A stretch of 64,000 bases of DNA from Archegozetes longisetosus (taxonomy: Eukaryota > Arthropoda > Arachnida > Sarcoptiformes > Trhypochthoniidae). Location: positions 6,186,573 through 6,250,572 of the forward strand of contig JAEMBT020000004.1 of assembly GCA_018873245.2 (NCBI GenBank). The letters run 5' to 3'. This document shows, in pieces, positions 25,151 through 37,300 of this stretch (positions are counted from its first letter, which is position 1; every line of letters begins with the position of its first letter). Position numbers and translations under genes: made by a program. The notes under the pieces were generated by a model. It made no database searches. It had not been told where the DNA came from and saw nothing but the letters and a program-made list of their open reading frames with translations.

Positions 25151-26800
25151 ATGTCAGAATTAGTGAAACGCATAGACATCGATAAACCTCGATGGGATCA
25201 AGGTTTGTGTTTCTCCATATTTTTGCTAACGTTCTCTTCATTACTCATTATGATATCTTAGCCACTTACTCTGGAAGAGCTAAACATTTCTTTGCGGTTA
25301 CCAATCCTTTGAATTTGTTGTGTTCAAACTCTGAATTGGATCAAGCTAAGGATATTGTGCACAGATATCGGTATTTATTACCATAACTCTAATTTGATTA
25401 CAACTCCAGTTTTGACCATCTCATTAAATTATGTCCAATAGGAAGGGAGAAAATATCCCAGGCTTAACTGAAGATCAGTTATGGCGGTACAAGCAGATAT
25501 ATGACTCGGCATTTCATCCGGAAACTGGAGAAAAGATGATTTTAATCGGAAGAATGTCAGCACAGGTTCCTATGAACATGGCTATCACTGGATGCAAGTT
25601 TTGTTTCAATTTTTACTTAACCTAGTATTAGATAATTTATTAATAATTTCATTATTGATTGCAGGTATGCTCACGTATTACAAGTTAGTAGACTATTCAT
25701 GATTTACAAGTGAAGTGTCAAAACGTTCCTTGAGTATCAACAACTTTCTCATCAATTTTTTCTCATTCCTTAGAACCACTTCAGCTACTGTTTTTTGGCA
25801 ATGGTTCAATCAATCTTTCAATGCAGTCGTCAACTATACCAACAGAAGTGGTGACTCTCCTATACCATTATCGTAAGAATTGGTTTAATTTATCTTTATT
25901 TCAATTGAAACAAATTGACTATAAAATTACAGAATCTAGTTTAAATTTTCCTTGAATTCTATACAATTATTGTAAATGTAATGAACAATATGTGGATTGA
26001 TTATTCTGATATATTTAAAGTCAATTGGGAACATCTTATTGTTTGGCAACTGCAGGCGCTCTCGCAACTGCTTTGAGTCTCAATAGTCTTACAAGAAAAG
26101 CTCCGCCTCTTATCGGACGATTTGTACCATTCTTTGCTGGTTTGCTCTATTGAATTTTCAGATTCAGATTGCAGTTTGTTTTAATCATTATCTTTTGATT
26201 TCAGTGGCTGCAGCCAATTGCGTCAATATTCCAATGATGAGATCAAAGTTAGACCACTTTCAAGATCTACTTACACTTATAATAAGACTTATTCCTTTAA
26301 TGCAGAGAACTAAAGGAAGGAATTTTAATTGTTGACGAAGATGGTAATCGTTTAGGAAATTCTAAAATAGCCGCCAAGTGGGCCATCGCTCAAGTCGTGC
26401 TCTCGCGTATCGGAATGGCTGCGCCCGGAATGGGTCAGTCATCTATCAATAATAGTTTTCTATGATTTTTATAATAATCGAATTGATTTAATAGTAACAC
26501 CTCCTTTCATAATGGACTATATGGAAAGAAGAGGAATCTTAGCTCGGTTCCCATGGATTTCAGCGCCATTTCAAGTGACACTTTGTGGATTATTGTGAGT
26601 TTAGCTCTAAATTCTTCTCAGTCATATGGTTAATTATTGTCTCTTTTCACTCAAGTTTGACATTTACCACTCCTTTGTGCTGCGCTTTGTTTCCGCAAAA
26701 GAGTTCTGTTTCAATATCTAGTCTTGAACCAGAAATCCAAGAAGTTGTCAAGAATATGAAAAATGCTCCAACTGTTGGCTATTATAATAAAGGCCTCTGA
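25151..26800 (+). CDS. Sideroflexin (SFXN1/3-like mitochondrial serine carrier)
   Basis: Ten exons, 25151..25202, 25262..25370, 25442..25593, 25665..25683, 25774..25872, 26021..26139, 26205..26247, 26306..26433, 26495..26594 and 26656..26800, give 321 aa (human SFXN1 is 322). Sideroflexins sit in the mitochondrial inner membrane; SFXN1 and SFXN3 import serine for one-carbon metabolism. Family blocks: [84 protein letters not shown] and [13 protein letters not shown], ending NKGL as in SFXN1. Exon 4 is only 19 nt and is preceded by an intron with a GC donor (GGAT/GCAAGT, 25594-25664). That splice is required to make the conserved ITGCMLTYYK segment. The gene is tail-to-tail with PLPBP, 117 bases apart. 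SFXN1 versus SFXN3 is not decidable. Confidence 0.95.
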
Positions 26801-26853
26801 AAAGTCTTTGAAAGCTCTCTAAGGCATTTAATTGTTAGAAATAGTGTTGTATT

Positions 26854-26868
26854 TTTATTTGGAATAAA
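26854..26868. terminator. Paired poly(A) signals of convergent SFXN and PLPBP genes
   Basis: AATAAA on the plus strand at 26863-26868 lies 63 bases after the sideroflexin stop. TTTATT at 26854-26859 is AATAAA on the minus strand, 59 bases after the PLPBP stop. With cleavage 10-30 bases further on, the two mRNAs would overlap by some tens of bases. Confidence 0.55.
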
Positions 26869-26917
26869 ATTTACATTATTTTTAAAACTTTGTTGACTAA
26901 CAAAGACTATTACTTTC

Positions 26918-28063
26918 TCATTTTTTACTTCTTTCACCAAATATGGCCGAACCAACACGAATGTTAGTGCTTCCAACCTCTATCTATAATAAGTGTGTAA
27001 TTTACAATTAGATTCTATTGATCTAATGGCAAATTGCAGAAGTACGTACCGCATGTTCATAGTCAGCAGTCATACCCATGCTTAACTCTATCGATTCAAT
27101 TGGTATTTTAAGTTTTTCACTTATATCTTGACGACAAGAAATCAATTTCTGAAAATCAGGATTCGGGCCTTGACTCACATCGAAATCATAGGCTCCAATT
27201 GTCATCAATCCTAAGAATTCCAGGTTCTGACATTTTTCTAATACAAACTGAACTAATTGTGGAGCATTCGAAGGTTCAATTCCGCTCTTATCTGTTTTGA
27301 TTTAAAAATCAAATTAGTATTGAATCGACTTAAGATCGAAACAATAAAATGAATTACTTTCTTCTCCACTGGTATTAATTTGAACCATAACTTTCAATTT
27401 ATTAGGAATTGTTTGGCTTTTGTTCAATGCATTGTCAACACTTTGTGCCAACTTTTCAGAATCAATAGTTTCAATGATCCATAAGTTTTTGACACCTTTA
27501 TGAAGACATAAATATTGAGTTTCATTGACTTACTTTTGATTTTGGTAAATGATTGCAATGGAAAGACTGTGAAGGACTCACCCAACAGCCTATTGATTTT
27601 ATTTGTCTGAATGTGTCCGATTGAGTGCCATTTTATTTCAGGGCATGACTCAAGAATCTAAGGATAGGTCATTAAAAGGTCATTCATTCTATAAGTTAAA
27701 TCAACGTATTATACCTCAGGATCATTGCTCTTTTCGTAAAGTTCTTGAATCTAAATAAGAGATAGGAATAGTTAAGAACCAAATAAAAAAACAGTTGTAA
27801 TTGAAAGTCTGACGTAATTTTCTCCAAAGTGTCTTTGACCACAATTATAGGCTTCAATTATGGATTGTTTTGGTTGTAGTTTAGAAACGGCAACGAGTCT
27901 TGGAGTCGTTGAATTAAGCGCCTATTCATATTACAAAACATCTGATAACGAATTGATTATAAATTATTAAAAATGTCAACGAAACCTCATTTCTTCGAGC
28001 GATTGCATTTTGCATTGTTTGCCTCACAACCTCTAATCTCTTCTTGATATCGTTCGATTCCAT
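26918..28063 (-). CDS. PLPBP: Pyridoxal phosphate homeostasis protein (PLPBP/PROSC/YggS family)
   Basis: Seven exons, complement(join(26918..26983,27050..27291,27358..27495,27582..27657,27715..27750,27814..27921,27986..28063)), give 247 aa. The protein is an alanine-racemase-fold PLP binder without known enzymatic activity; it buffers free PLP and protects against vitamin B6-dependent toxicity. Visible motifs: [11 protein letters not shown] with the PLP lysine (about residue 39), [25 protein letters not shown], a NTSGEE block, [21 protein letters not shown] and the terminal [18 protein letters not shown], all in family order. One internal exon is only 36 nt. The gene is divergent from RAB24, with 776 bases between starts. 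The length fits the family (245-275 aa) and no catalytic or binding residue appears lost. Confidence 0.95.
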
Positions 28064-28839
28064 AACTTTGATCTGATATCAAGTTTATGTTACTTACAAT
28101 TCTTTGACATTAAACTCAAGTTCTTATTAACTGAACTTTGAATGGTTTGAAATTTTTAATCTTCAGCAAGTTGATGATAATATCCCAATTTTATGAGTGA
28201 ATCAAGTATAAATTAACATTAAGACAATGGATTTGCCCGACACTTGAAATGATCGCACCAGAATGACCAGATCATAAGTTGTTATCTTTGAAAATATTTT
28301 ATAACATTCATTACTTTTTATACAACTGATAACGATTGGCATTCAATTTTGAGACATTATTTATGTTGCGAAACATTTCATAGTTTGGGTGAAAGTTTTA
28401 TTTTGGAAAAATTTTAAACTTTTGTTTACTTTTATGCGTATATTTTCTAATGGAATTGAATGATTAGATTATGTAATAATGACAACAATGACTACTATTA
28501 ATGCAAACTACTTTACAACTGTATAAATGAACAATTTCTCTATTGTTTTCATGTAAATTAATTCATTGTGAATATTATAACCAAACAGAAATCACTTGTT
28601 GTTATGGTTTTGACATTTAATTCGTTTGACTTTCATTGGTATCATCTGATATTGAATTGAAATTTGTTTGTGTCTAATCTTGATATTAATTTGATATCTG
28701 TTTAAGTGACAATGACTTGAATCGACTACAATTTTATCTCATTTTAGTATCTATTGTTTTAAGCCTATCCACAAAACTGAAACCTATTTATAAAAGTTAA
28801 TCATAGTTTATATAAAATTCGTTCATTTCATGTTATGAT
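28064..28839. other. Divergent promoter region between PLPBP and RAB24
   Basis: AT-rich DNA with no frame. TATAAAAG at 28789-28796 and a second TATA-like run at about 28808-28817 lie 30-50 bases before the RAB24 ATG; either could be a core promoter, but TATA matches are expected by chance in DNA this AT-rich. Confidence 0.45.
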
Positions 28840-29721
28840 ATGTCGAAAGTCGACTTAAAAGTAGTCCTGTTGGGGAAAGAAGCAGGTGGTAAGACATCAC
28901 TTGTCGAACGATTCGTCCACAAGAGATTCGTTGAAAGGACGGGTAATAACCGCTATCAAGCAGTGAGTTATCGGTTTGTTAATAATAGATAAGGTTAATA
29001 CTTATTAATGTTGTTTTCATTAGACAATTGGTGCTGCATTTGCTTCGAAAAAGGTTGAGGTCGATTCAAAGCAGATAGTCCTCGGCATCTGGGTTAGACT
29101 TTAACTTAATTAACTCGTTGTATTGATTGAATGATCAATTTTGTATTTATATTAGGACACAGCTGGAAGTGAACGATATGAAGCCATGTCTCGCATGTAT
29201 TATCGAAATGCTAGGGCAGCTATTGTTTGCTTTGACTTGACCGATGATTCGAGCTTTTCCAGGGCCAAATTCTGGATTTCTGAACTCAAAAAGAATGAAG
29301 AGGTTGTCTTAAGTATTGCCCGTAATTTAAAAACTCAATTAGAGCCTCAATTATGCTTTTGATAGACTTGTAAAATATATTTATGTGGAACAAAATGTGA
29401 TAAAACCAAATCAAATCCTGATTTAAGACATGTTGACGCCCAAACAGCTATGAATTATGGGTACGCAATCGGCGCTACTTATACTGAAACAAGTAGTAAA
29501 ACGGGCGATGGAGTCGATGAACTATTTAATAAAATAGCAAAAGATTACATCGAATTTCAAATGGTATTAGAAGGACCTAAGAGTCAAAATTATGGTATTT
29601 TATTTAAAGCATTGAATGTTTTCTTAATTATTTATTGATCTATTTTATGATTATAGGTCTATCTTTTGACGGTAGTCTCAATTCTAATAGTGGTCAGAAG
29701 AAAAAATTTTGCTGCTTTTGA
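28840..29721 (+). CDS. RAB24: Ras-related protein Rab-24
   Basis: Exons 28840..28962, 29024..29092, 29156..29302, 29366..29594 and 29657..29721 give 210 aa. RAB24 is an atypical Rab acting in late autophagy (clearance of autolysosomes). Signatures specific to RAB24 rather than other Rabs are all present: P-loop GKEAGGKTS (12-20), TIGAAF switch I (42-47) with no Ser/Thr-Pro variation, [13 protein letters not shown] switch II with Ser at residue 69 replacing the catalytic Gln, CGTKCD (120-125) in place of NKxD, and ETSSKTG. The Ser in place of Gln predicts very low intrinsic GTPase activity, as known for mammalian RAB24. The C-terminus ends FCCF, a CC-type site for geranylgeranylation, unlike the CCHH of mammals. 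A candidate TATA box lies about 45 bases upstream of the ATG. Confidence 0.96.
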
Positions 29722-32098
29722 TTTTGATTCAATTGTCCTATTTTGTACCTCATTTTTAATCCAATCTTCATTTTTTCATATTCAAAAATCTAGTCTTTCT
29801 TTTTTCTGTCCAAATTCCAGTACAGGGCTTAGTTTTTAACTGTTTCAATTTAAATTAGTTTTCACCTTCTGATACACTTAATCATTAATTCTGAACTTAA
29901 TTTTTCTTGACTAGTTCTAATATAATAATTGAGAATACTTTGAATTTTACATTTAGTCTGAGAGATTGTTTTGAATTTTAGTTTACAGCTAAAACTTATT
30001 TACGTTCTATGCTTTTAATTGATTGACATTCTGCCTTATAATTTATATACTTATGAAATGGAGATTTTTTTGTAATTAAATTAAATTATGTACTGAAAAA
30101 CAAGTATATTAAAGATTAAGAACTAAAATCGATTGTTGTTATGATTTTGGATAAAGTTTCAAATTATTTGATGTTATGAAAGAGCGTAAATTTGATACTA
30201 TGGATTGGTTTCTACTAATAAGCACAAAATCGAGTAAAAACAAGGTTAGAACTCACTAATAAACCCTTTGCCAGACTATTTTTACTAAATTTGCATTTAG
30301 TTTATGATCAATCATTTGTTATAGTTTCAGCATATATTTTGAAATTATGATTAGAAAATAAATATTTTAAATATATATATATATAGCATCTATAACAACC
30401 TAGACTATTTTACCATAGATTTTTATGAATTGATTCAGGTTTTAATTGTAATGATGGTTGGCATTAGATTTAACTTGATTTTCGTCTGTCTCTCAAATGA
30501 GCGAAAGGTGATTAAAACGAAAGAGGACTCAACATTTTTATAAATTGACCTTTAAAACAAAAAATAAAGGCAACTATTCAATGAATATTTCATTTTTATG
30601 ACAAAAATAATTGAAGATTATTCATGTTTTTAGAAATTATAATTCATATAATGCTAAGAAGTTAAGTTAGGAAAATTTTTATTTATGAGACCTTCAATTG
30701 AGTTGCTTTTTGCAGATTATTGTATAATTTGTTCATTTATAGGTTCGTGTTTTATAACATATACTCAACTTTTCTAAGGAAATACTTGTGTACAAATTGA
30801 TATGAGGGACATATCATGTTTTCATTAGCAGTGAATGATAGAAAAACAATTTGGATTGCAGAGTTCAAGTGACTGATGAGCTGCAACTGTATGCAGGTTT
30901 TGTAGATTCTATGCCTTTCTGTCTAACATTTAATTTAGAAAAATTTGAGAAAAATAAAAAAAATCAACTCAATATGAGTGCTACTAGAGATAGTGGAGCT
31001 ATTGTTTTGCTTTATTCCTAAAAACAACATATAGACCAATACTGGTACTATTTTAATTTGATTTTTTTCAACTCCTAATCTGCTTAAGTTAAACCTTTAA
31101 GTGTTTTTGATGAGTCGTCTTTATCTAAGATTCGAGAAAATCAATTCATTAGGATTTCTAAAAGTTAGTTGAAGATAAAGTTAGGTCTATTAATCACGGA
31201 TAAGAAGGAATGGAATTTATTAGTCCTTAAGTGACGCATACTTGAAAAGAGAGACGAATTAAACTTATTTGATTAAGAAAATCAAGGAGTATTAGTGGCA
31301 TTTGCATTTGCTTTAGGTTCGACTTTTCCTGTATCTTACACACAAATTAATACTTCGTTATTCAACCTAAACTAAAACTACCAGCTTGGAATCAATATTC
31401 TTATTCCTATAAACTTTAGCCTTAATATTGACACTGCTTCACGTCAATTCGACTTAGTTTGAAATCGTGAGTAGCCCAAATAGTCTAATCTCAACTCTCA
31501 ATGTTGTTAAACACAAACTCATTTAAGCTGAGCTCAAGCTTTAGGTTGGACTTTAGCTCAACTGTGAATGAGCTTGATTTAAAGTGACTTCAGCTCTAAT
31601 AGTAAGTGCAAGTTTTCTTATTATCTATAAATTCGATAACTTTGAATCGAAGCGGAGTCCTCACAATTTATTAGAAGTCAATTTAGTTCTAGGCCTTAAG
31701 CTCAAAATGTTTTTTATCTCAACTTTTTGTTAGTAAAGTTTGTCTATCATTGACTGAACTAATTTTTCTTGTATTGTACTTTTGTTCAATGATAAAGTTA
31801 TTTATGCTTCAACTAAAAGTTTGGAAATTTGTTTATTAATCTATTCGATTATCTGGTTGTGTGATATTTCGGAGCTAAGAGTGCTTAAAATTACAAGAAT
31901 AAGGTAAAGAGCTTGACAACTAGATAGTAACTAACTTATTGTCAACATTTCCAAAACTATCTCATCAAATCTATCAAATATGGTATCGTTTAATTTGTCT
32001 AAAGCTTATGACTTTTGGAGCGCCAAAAGATAATATTTAGAAAGTAAAACATTGGTTATTGAGCCGACAATTTGTGTCGTCGTCCTAAATCTGAAATA

Positions 32099-32238
32099 CA
32101 GTTAAACTTGTCTAATTTGAGCTGTAGTTAACCCTTTTTAAAATATAGTTTTAAAATAAACCTCATTTTGCTATGGATATATGTGTACTTTTATTAAAAA
32201 GGGGTTAACTACAGCTTTAAGTTAGGGAGGTTTAACTG
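32099..32238. mobile_element. Mariner/Tc1-like MITE, 140 bases, with TA target duplication
   Basis: Terminal inverted repeats of about 45 bases (32099-32143 and 32194-32238) start CAGTTAAAC and end GTTTAACTG. Both share an AGCTGTAGTTAACCC block with a few mismatches and a one-base indel. TA dinucleotides at 32097-32098 and 32239-32240 flank the element exactly, the expected Tc1/mariner insertion footprint. It has no coding capacity, so it would need a transposase in trans. Confidence 0.85.
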
Positions 32239-32828
32239 TATTTGTACTGCTAACTGATATATTCAGATTGACGTTTGTTTTCAGGAAGAATGACTTGAGG
32301 AAAAGAGAAATAGCTGAATTTGCATACTTCTGCTTATTGTAAATACTTAAACAGTTTGTGTCCAGATAGTGCGTAATTACGAACAAATACGTTTTATATA
32401 AAGGTTTAATCACTAAAGCTCATTTTCTCCCTATTTATATACTCTATTTTTTAGTTTTTTTAAAGCATTCAATTGTGAACAGTTAATAAAAGTAGCTAAT
32501 ATAGGACGAGACAAAGTTTGCGTCGAAAAATGAAATGTCAATTGATTACTGAATTAAGTAAAAGTTGCAATTTTAATAATGTTAAATTTGGAGTGAGAGC
32601 AAAATTAGAGTTTGAAATGATGCCAAACATTGAAAGCCTAGCTGTATATAATTATTCGTGTTCTCACTTCAATTATTAAGCAAATATCCAAAATAAACTT
32701 CCATATAAATATGAAAGCTTTGGATAGTGAAAATAAATTGATTCGCTTCATCTCAACTCTCCTATCATAAAGTTTTATAGAACTATTCAATTATGACGCA
32801 TTAATTAAAACGGCAATTTCAAAACTTT

Positions 32829-32832
<4 letters not shown>

Positions 32833-32923
<91 letters not shown>
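32833..32923. repeat. (CT)n microsatellite, about 45 units
   Basis: A pure CT run of 91 bases, the longest simple repeat in the window. It faces a GA run about 255 bases downstream in inverted orientation. Confidence 0.97.
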
Positions 32924-32925
<2 letters not shown>

Positions 32926-33178
32926 ATCCAATATTAAGCCAAACTTCACTTTTCAGCTCAAAATCTCTATTCCAATAATTTACTTAAAGAACTTAATTAA
33001 AAGTTAGTCAGCGACAGTTATAGGAAAATACTAGTGAAACATCACAATAAATAGGTTTGAGAGCAAAATTAAACTGCAATTTTAATAATAGACACTCTTT
33101 TGGCTTCGATAGTTCAATGCTACTATTAATCTAACGAAAACATTATAACAGAATATAGTATTCACTTTGAATCCCCAT

Positions 33179-33201
33179 GGGAGAGAGAGAGAGAGAGAGA
33201 A
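33179..33201. repeat. (GA)n short tract
   Basis: About 11 GA units after a CCATGG. A smaller GAGAGAGAGAG run lies at about 33347-33358. These are complementary to the CT tract at 32833. Confidence 0.9.
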
Positions 33202-33521
33202 AGTTTGTCTGAATTATTAAAACAGCACTAAATATTAAGATAAGAATAGTATAGAATGAATAAATAAACTTTGAATAAATTTTGGAACGATTGAAAATGT
33301 AATATTTTGGTTGAGAGCTTGCATTCACTAAAGACTAAACTAAAGTGAGAGAGAGAGTCAAAAATCGGACTGTTTATTGTAATCTAAACAGAATGTATAT
33401 TTGGCAATAAAATAAGTTTTTCTCATATTGAGTGGTTAAGATAAGAGTCAAATTATTAATGAATGCGGATTTATATTTGTGTCCACATTATATAGTTATT
33501 GAAGAATACAACTAACGCCCA

Positions 33522-33542
33522 AATGACGTGCAATTGACGTCA
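33522..33542. promoter_or_regulatory. CRE-like motifs upstream of INPP5A
   Basis: A TGACGTG half-site is followed by a perfect palindromic TGACGTCA (33535-33542). These lie about 820 bases upstream of the INPP5A ATG. TGACGTCA is the CREB/ATF consensus. Distance and lack of other support keep this weak. Confidence 0.3.
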
Positions 33543-34360
33543 AACTGCGTTAGGCCTGCGTTCTTTGAACCGCATTTCAAACTAATGGTAAAGTCTCTAA
33601 AATGCTCAATAACTTAATATAACATAACATTATACCAAAGCCTTTAGTCCGTACTAATACTGTACAGATAGTGAGTAAAGCTTTCTCGAGAAGACACACT
33701 GATTTTGTCTGACATTTCACATTTGACTTGTATGCAACTGTTAACAACAACAACAGATCAATTGCAGTGCAGGTGATTTAGTGAAGTTATGAGTTAAACA
33801 TGTAACGTATGGAAAGTAAACAATTGTGTCTACATTTTCTGGTTCAGTAATAAGTTTTAGATTGGTTTTATTCTCTTAATGTTTCGTCATATTCTATGCC
33901 ATCAATATTTGTATGAATTGTACAAAATATATAAATATTGAACTATCAGTTCATAGTTTTTAATCTTGTGAAGTGATTACATCGAAAATCAATCGATGCA
34001 TGGATTTGTGCAGTAAAACAAACGAACCATTTGTGCAAACCTTTAATACAGTTCGAGTTTGTTTTCGAATGTTAAAGTCTTCTCCGTATTATGTCAACTA
34101 ACATACAAGTGACAACTATTGGATTAACTCAGTTATATCACCAAATGCAAAAATGTAAACAAGTATTAGGATTTCGGATTGAGAATATTACCGAACAGAA
34201 TATTGTCCAGCATCGAAATACATTATGCATTGCATTCTAGTTTTTCAGTCTAATTAATTGTTTTGTTGGCACGCTATAAGTATTTCTTTTCTAACCCCAA
34301 ATAATTGAACACCAAATTACTTCTTCTAACCAACAGCTGCTTAAACAATAGTACAAAGCA

Positions 34361-37300
34361 ATGGCAACTCCAGTATTATTGGTCACTGCAAACGTTGGAT
34401 CAATCTTTGAGGATGTAAGTGATCTAACGATAGAGACTGCATCAGATAATGATTAGCAAATTTTGGCTTTTTTACCGCTTTTGCTTTTATGCCTCTTCAG
34501 CCATTTGATTGGCCTGACTTTGTCGACACATCTAATAGTTTGAATTAGTTTTTAGTCTAATAATTGCATAAAATTTGTGCAATACTTTAACAGATCTATA
34601 TATTAAAAGAGATACTGATATTGGAAGGTAATAATTATTAGACCTTGCGTTTAACAAAAGATAATAGATTAAAACGGGCTTCTATTGGATTGACTGCCAG
34701 ATAAAGCATTTATTTTCAAACTTGTGTATCGACAAATGTTTGCCAACTTTCAACAGATTCCGCGAAAGTGTCATAAATTCATAACGAGTGCTTAGATTAT
34801 AATTTATATAAAATTTATTTATAGAACATACCCGAATATACCTGTATTACAAATAATACAACACTTCAGTTTTCATTTGAGAGCCAGCTTTTAATCACAT
34901 AATCCACACCTTTCAATGCAGATCATCAGATCCAGAAAATATCACGATAATTACCCATTCAGTTACTCTTACATTCCAATTTTAACGAAACTATTTTAGA
35001 TTTGCTTTCTTCTATATTGAACTTTAGCTTTTTTTTAATTTGTCAAATATTTGATGAATCGAGTGAAAGTTTGCGTCACTTTGACTGGTTCGCAAACTTG
35101 ATTGTGTTAAAAAAATCTAATATATCAATGGATTGACTTCAATGATTATAGCTTATTGATCGAATTAAACTTGAATGAGTTTTTAGGAGAAGGAATTGAT
35201 TAATTGGTTGAAGCGCTTATATAACCTAGCTCGTACCTTAACTCCTCTATCATTCAGGAAGTTCTGCAATCATTCAGAATTTATGATTAAATTGCTCACA
35301 AGTTAGGATGCAAAAGTAATGCGTTGACGCTATTATTGACTTTCTAGTAGTCCGTTATCACTAGCTTATGAACAAAATAACAAAAGCCAACTAAATTATA
35401 TGAAATAGCTGAAAGTTGTATTGAAAAGTTTGCGTTGCATAACTGAATGTTTTTATGAGCGCTCAGACTGTTATATATTTTATGTTATTCTTTTAGTATT
35501 GTTTATTGTGGGCAATAAATGCAAACATACTCTTGTGTTTGCCTTCACTTAAATTTGACATTAATGTGAGAGACTCTCATGAAATCTTGTCCAAAGACCA
35601 AACTGATTGATAGAGTATCTAAAACGCGTTGTGCTAACTGAGTAATTTTAATTAAAAAGTACTGAATCATTTTTGCTTCCTTTCTCTTATAGCCTGAAGT
35701 CTTACTGAAAATATGGGTTAAAGAGTTTCTTATGGTAAGTAGTTTTATCTTTAGTTTATTTGTTTAACGAGTAATGAAAATACATTTAAATTACGATACG
35801 TCCGAATATATATCTGGATTATAACAAACTTGATGTAAAACTAAAGTCAATATTATTTCGATTGGCACTTCAAATCGATTGAAAAGCACCTGAAACTGTT
35901 TTTTTTGCCATCCATTCCAATCGTGTTCTGTCCGAATATTATTTATCTACTCAATTAGATTAAACTTATGCTCTACCATATTTAATGGTTTTTCTATGTA
36001 AACATTGACAGAAGAGAGCTATTTTTCACATTTGTTCGCTTTGTTCATTTGTGCATCTGCTACTCAATATTTTAAGGTAGAGTTACACCAAAGCTATATA
36101 ATTTCTAATTATGGTTTCTATTGTTTGCATTCATTTGATAAATTTATTATTTTCAAATATTTTATTCAAACAATATTCAAAAGTTTTCATTGTCGTTCAG
36201 CTTTAAATTAAATTGATTAACTAATCTAAAAATTATTGATTCGATTGAGATGAGAATCCTTGTAAAGTTAGAACGATTGACTATTTTGTTCACGAACTTG
36301 TGTTGAGGCTCGAAAAATGAGCTTGAAAAACTAATTGCTAAAACTACAAAAGACTAGAAAAAGTAATGCAAGCAAATAAGGCAATCTTAAATATTTGCAA
36401 AGCTTAATGGATCATTAATAAAAGTTTAATATTTGTAAATGGTCTGAACGCGCAAACGAAGCAGTAAATCATATAGTTTTTACAGTATTAGCTTTAGCTA
36501 GTAAATTAATTTTTATCAGAGCTTCATTTTCACAATCCCACTATTAAGATATTCCTCGTGTGTATCGTGATGATTTATAACTTTTCTAGCCTTAATATCT
36601 ATAATTAACTAACAATACATGTAATGATTGTTCGTAACACTTTCGCGTGTCATAAACGTGAAGAAAATGATTGCAATTCAAAATAGATTTAGCGAATAGT
36701 GTTTCGCTCATTTCTCTTCTTCCACCTAATGACTAAGTAATTGATGAATGATTTGAAGAGAGCTTGAGTTGAGGTAAAACTTGAAATTAGAAAATCTCAA
36801 ACTGTGTTCTAGAGTTTCTATAGTCTATTAGCGATAATATAGTTATGTTCATTAGACTTAAATACGTTTGATCATTAAGAACGGCTTATTCTTTATGCCT
36901 TGAACGCTATTTGAATTTAATTTTTAAAACACGACAATATCCTAACATTAAACATAAAAACACAAGTCATTTAGCTTTATGTACAGACCCGGTAATAGAA
37001 GTGCACTTCCACTCGCTAGAAATAAAATGGTTTTAGTAATAACTCTTACCAATACATGCCTAAGGTATGAAATGAAAGTTATGAAAATTCATCTTTTTTC
37101 ATTCATGTTTTGTGTGTATTCTTATCATTTATTATTAATATTTCTATGTATCCTTATCGGTTGTTACTTACAAAGTTAAAATGCACTCTCATTTGCCTGT
37201 CTGTAGCAAATGCGCTCAACTTTTATTAATGAAGCAACCACTACAATAGTTAAAATGACAAAACATCTCAAACAATGTATAATTGATATGAACAATGATT

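Larger units (their letters stand above)
29722..34360. other. 4.6-kb gene-poor region with repeats
   Basis: No coding region recognised in any frame. It holds a mariner-like MITE (32099-32238), a (CT)n tract (32833-32923), a (GA)n tract (33179-33201) and CRE-like motifs near 33522-33542. The short minus-strand frames at 32222-32413 (inside and beside the MITE) and 33143-33328 are not gene-like. Confidence 0.6.
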
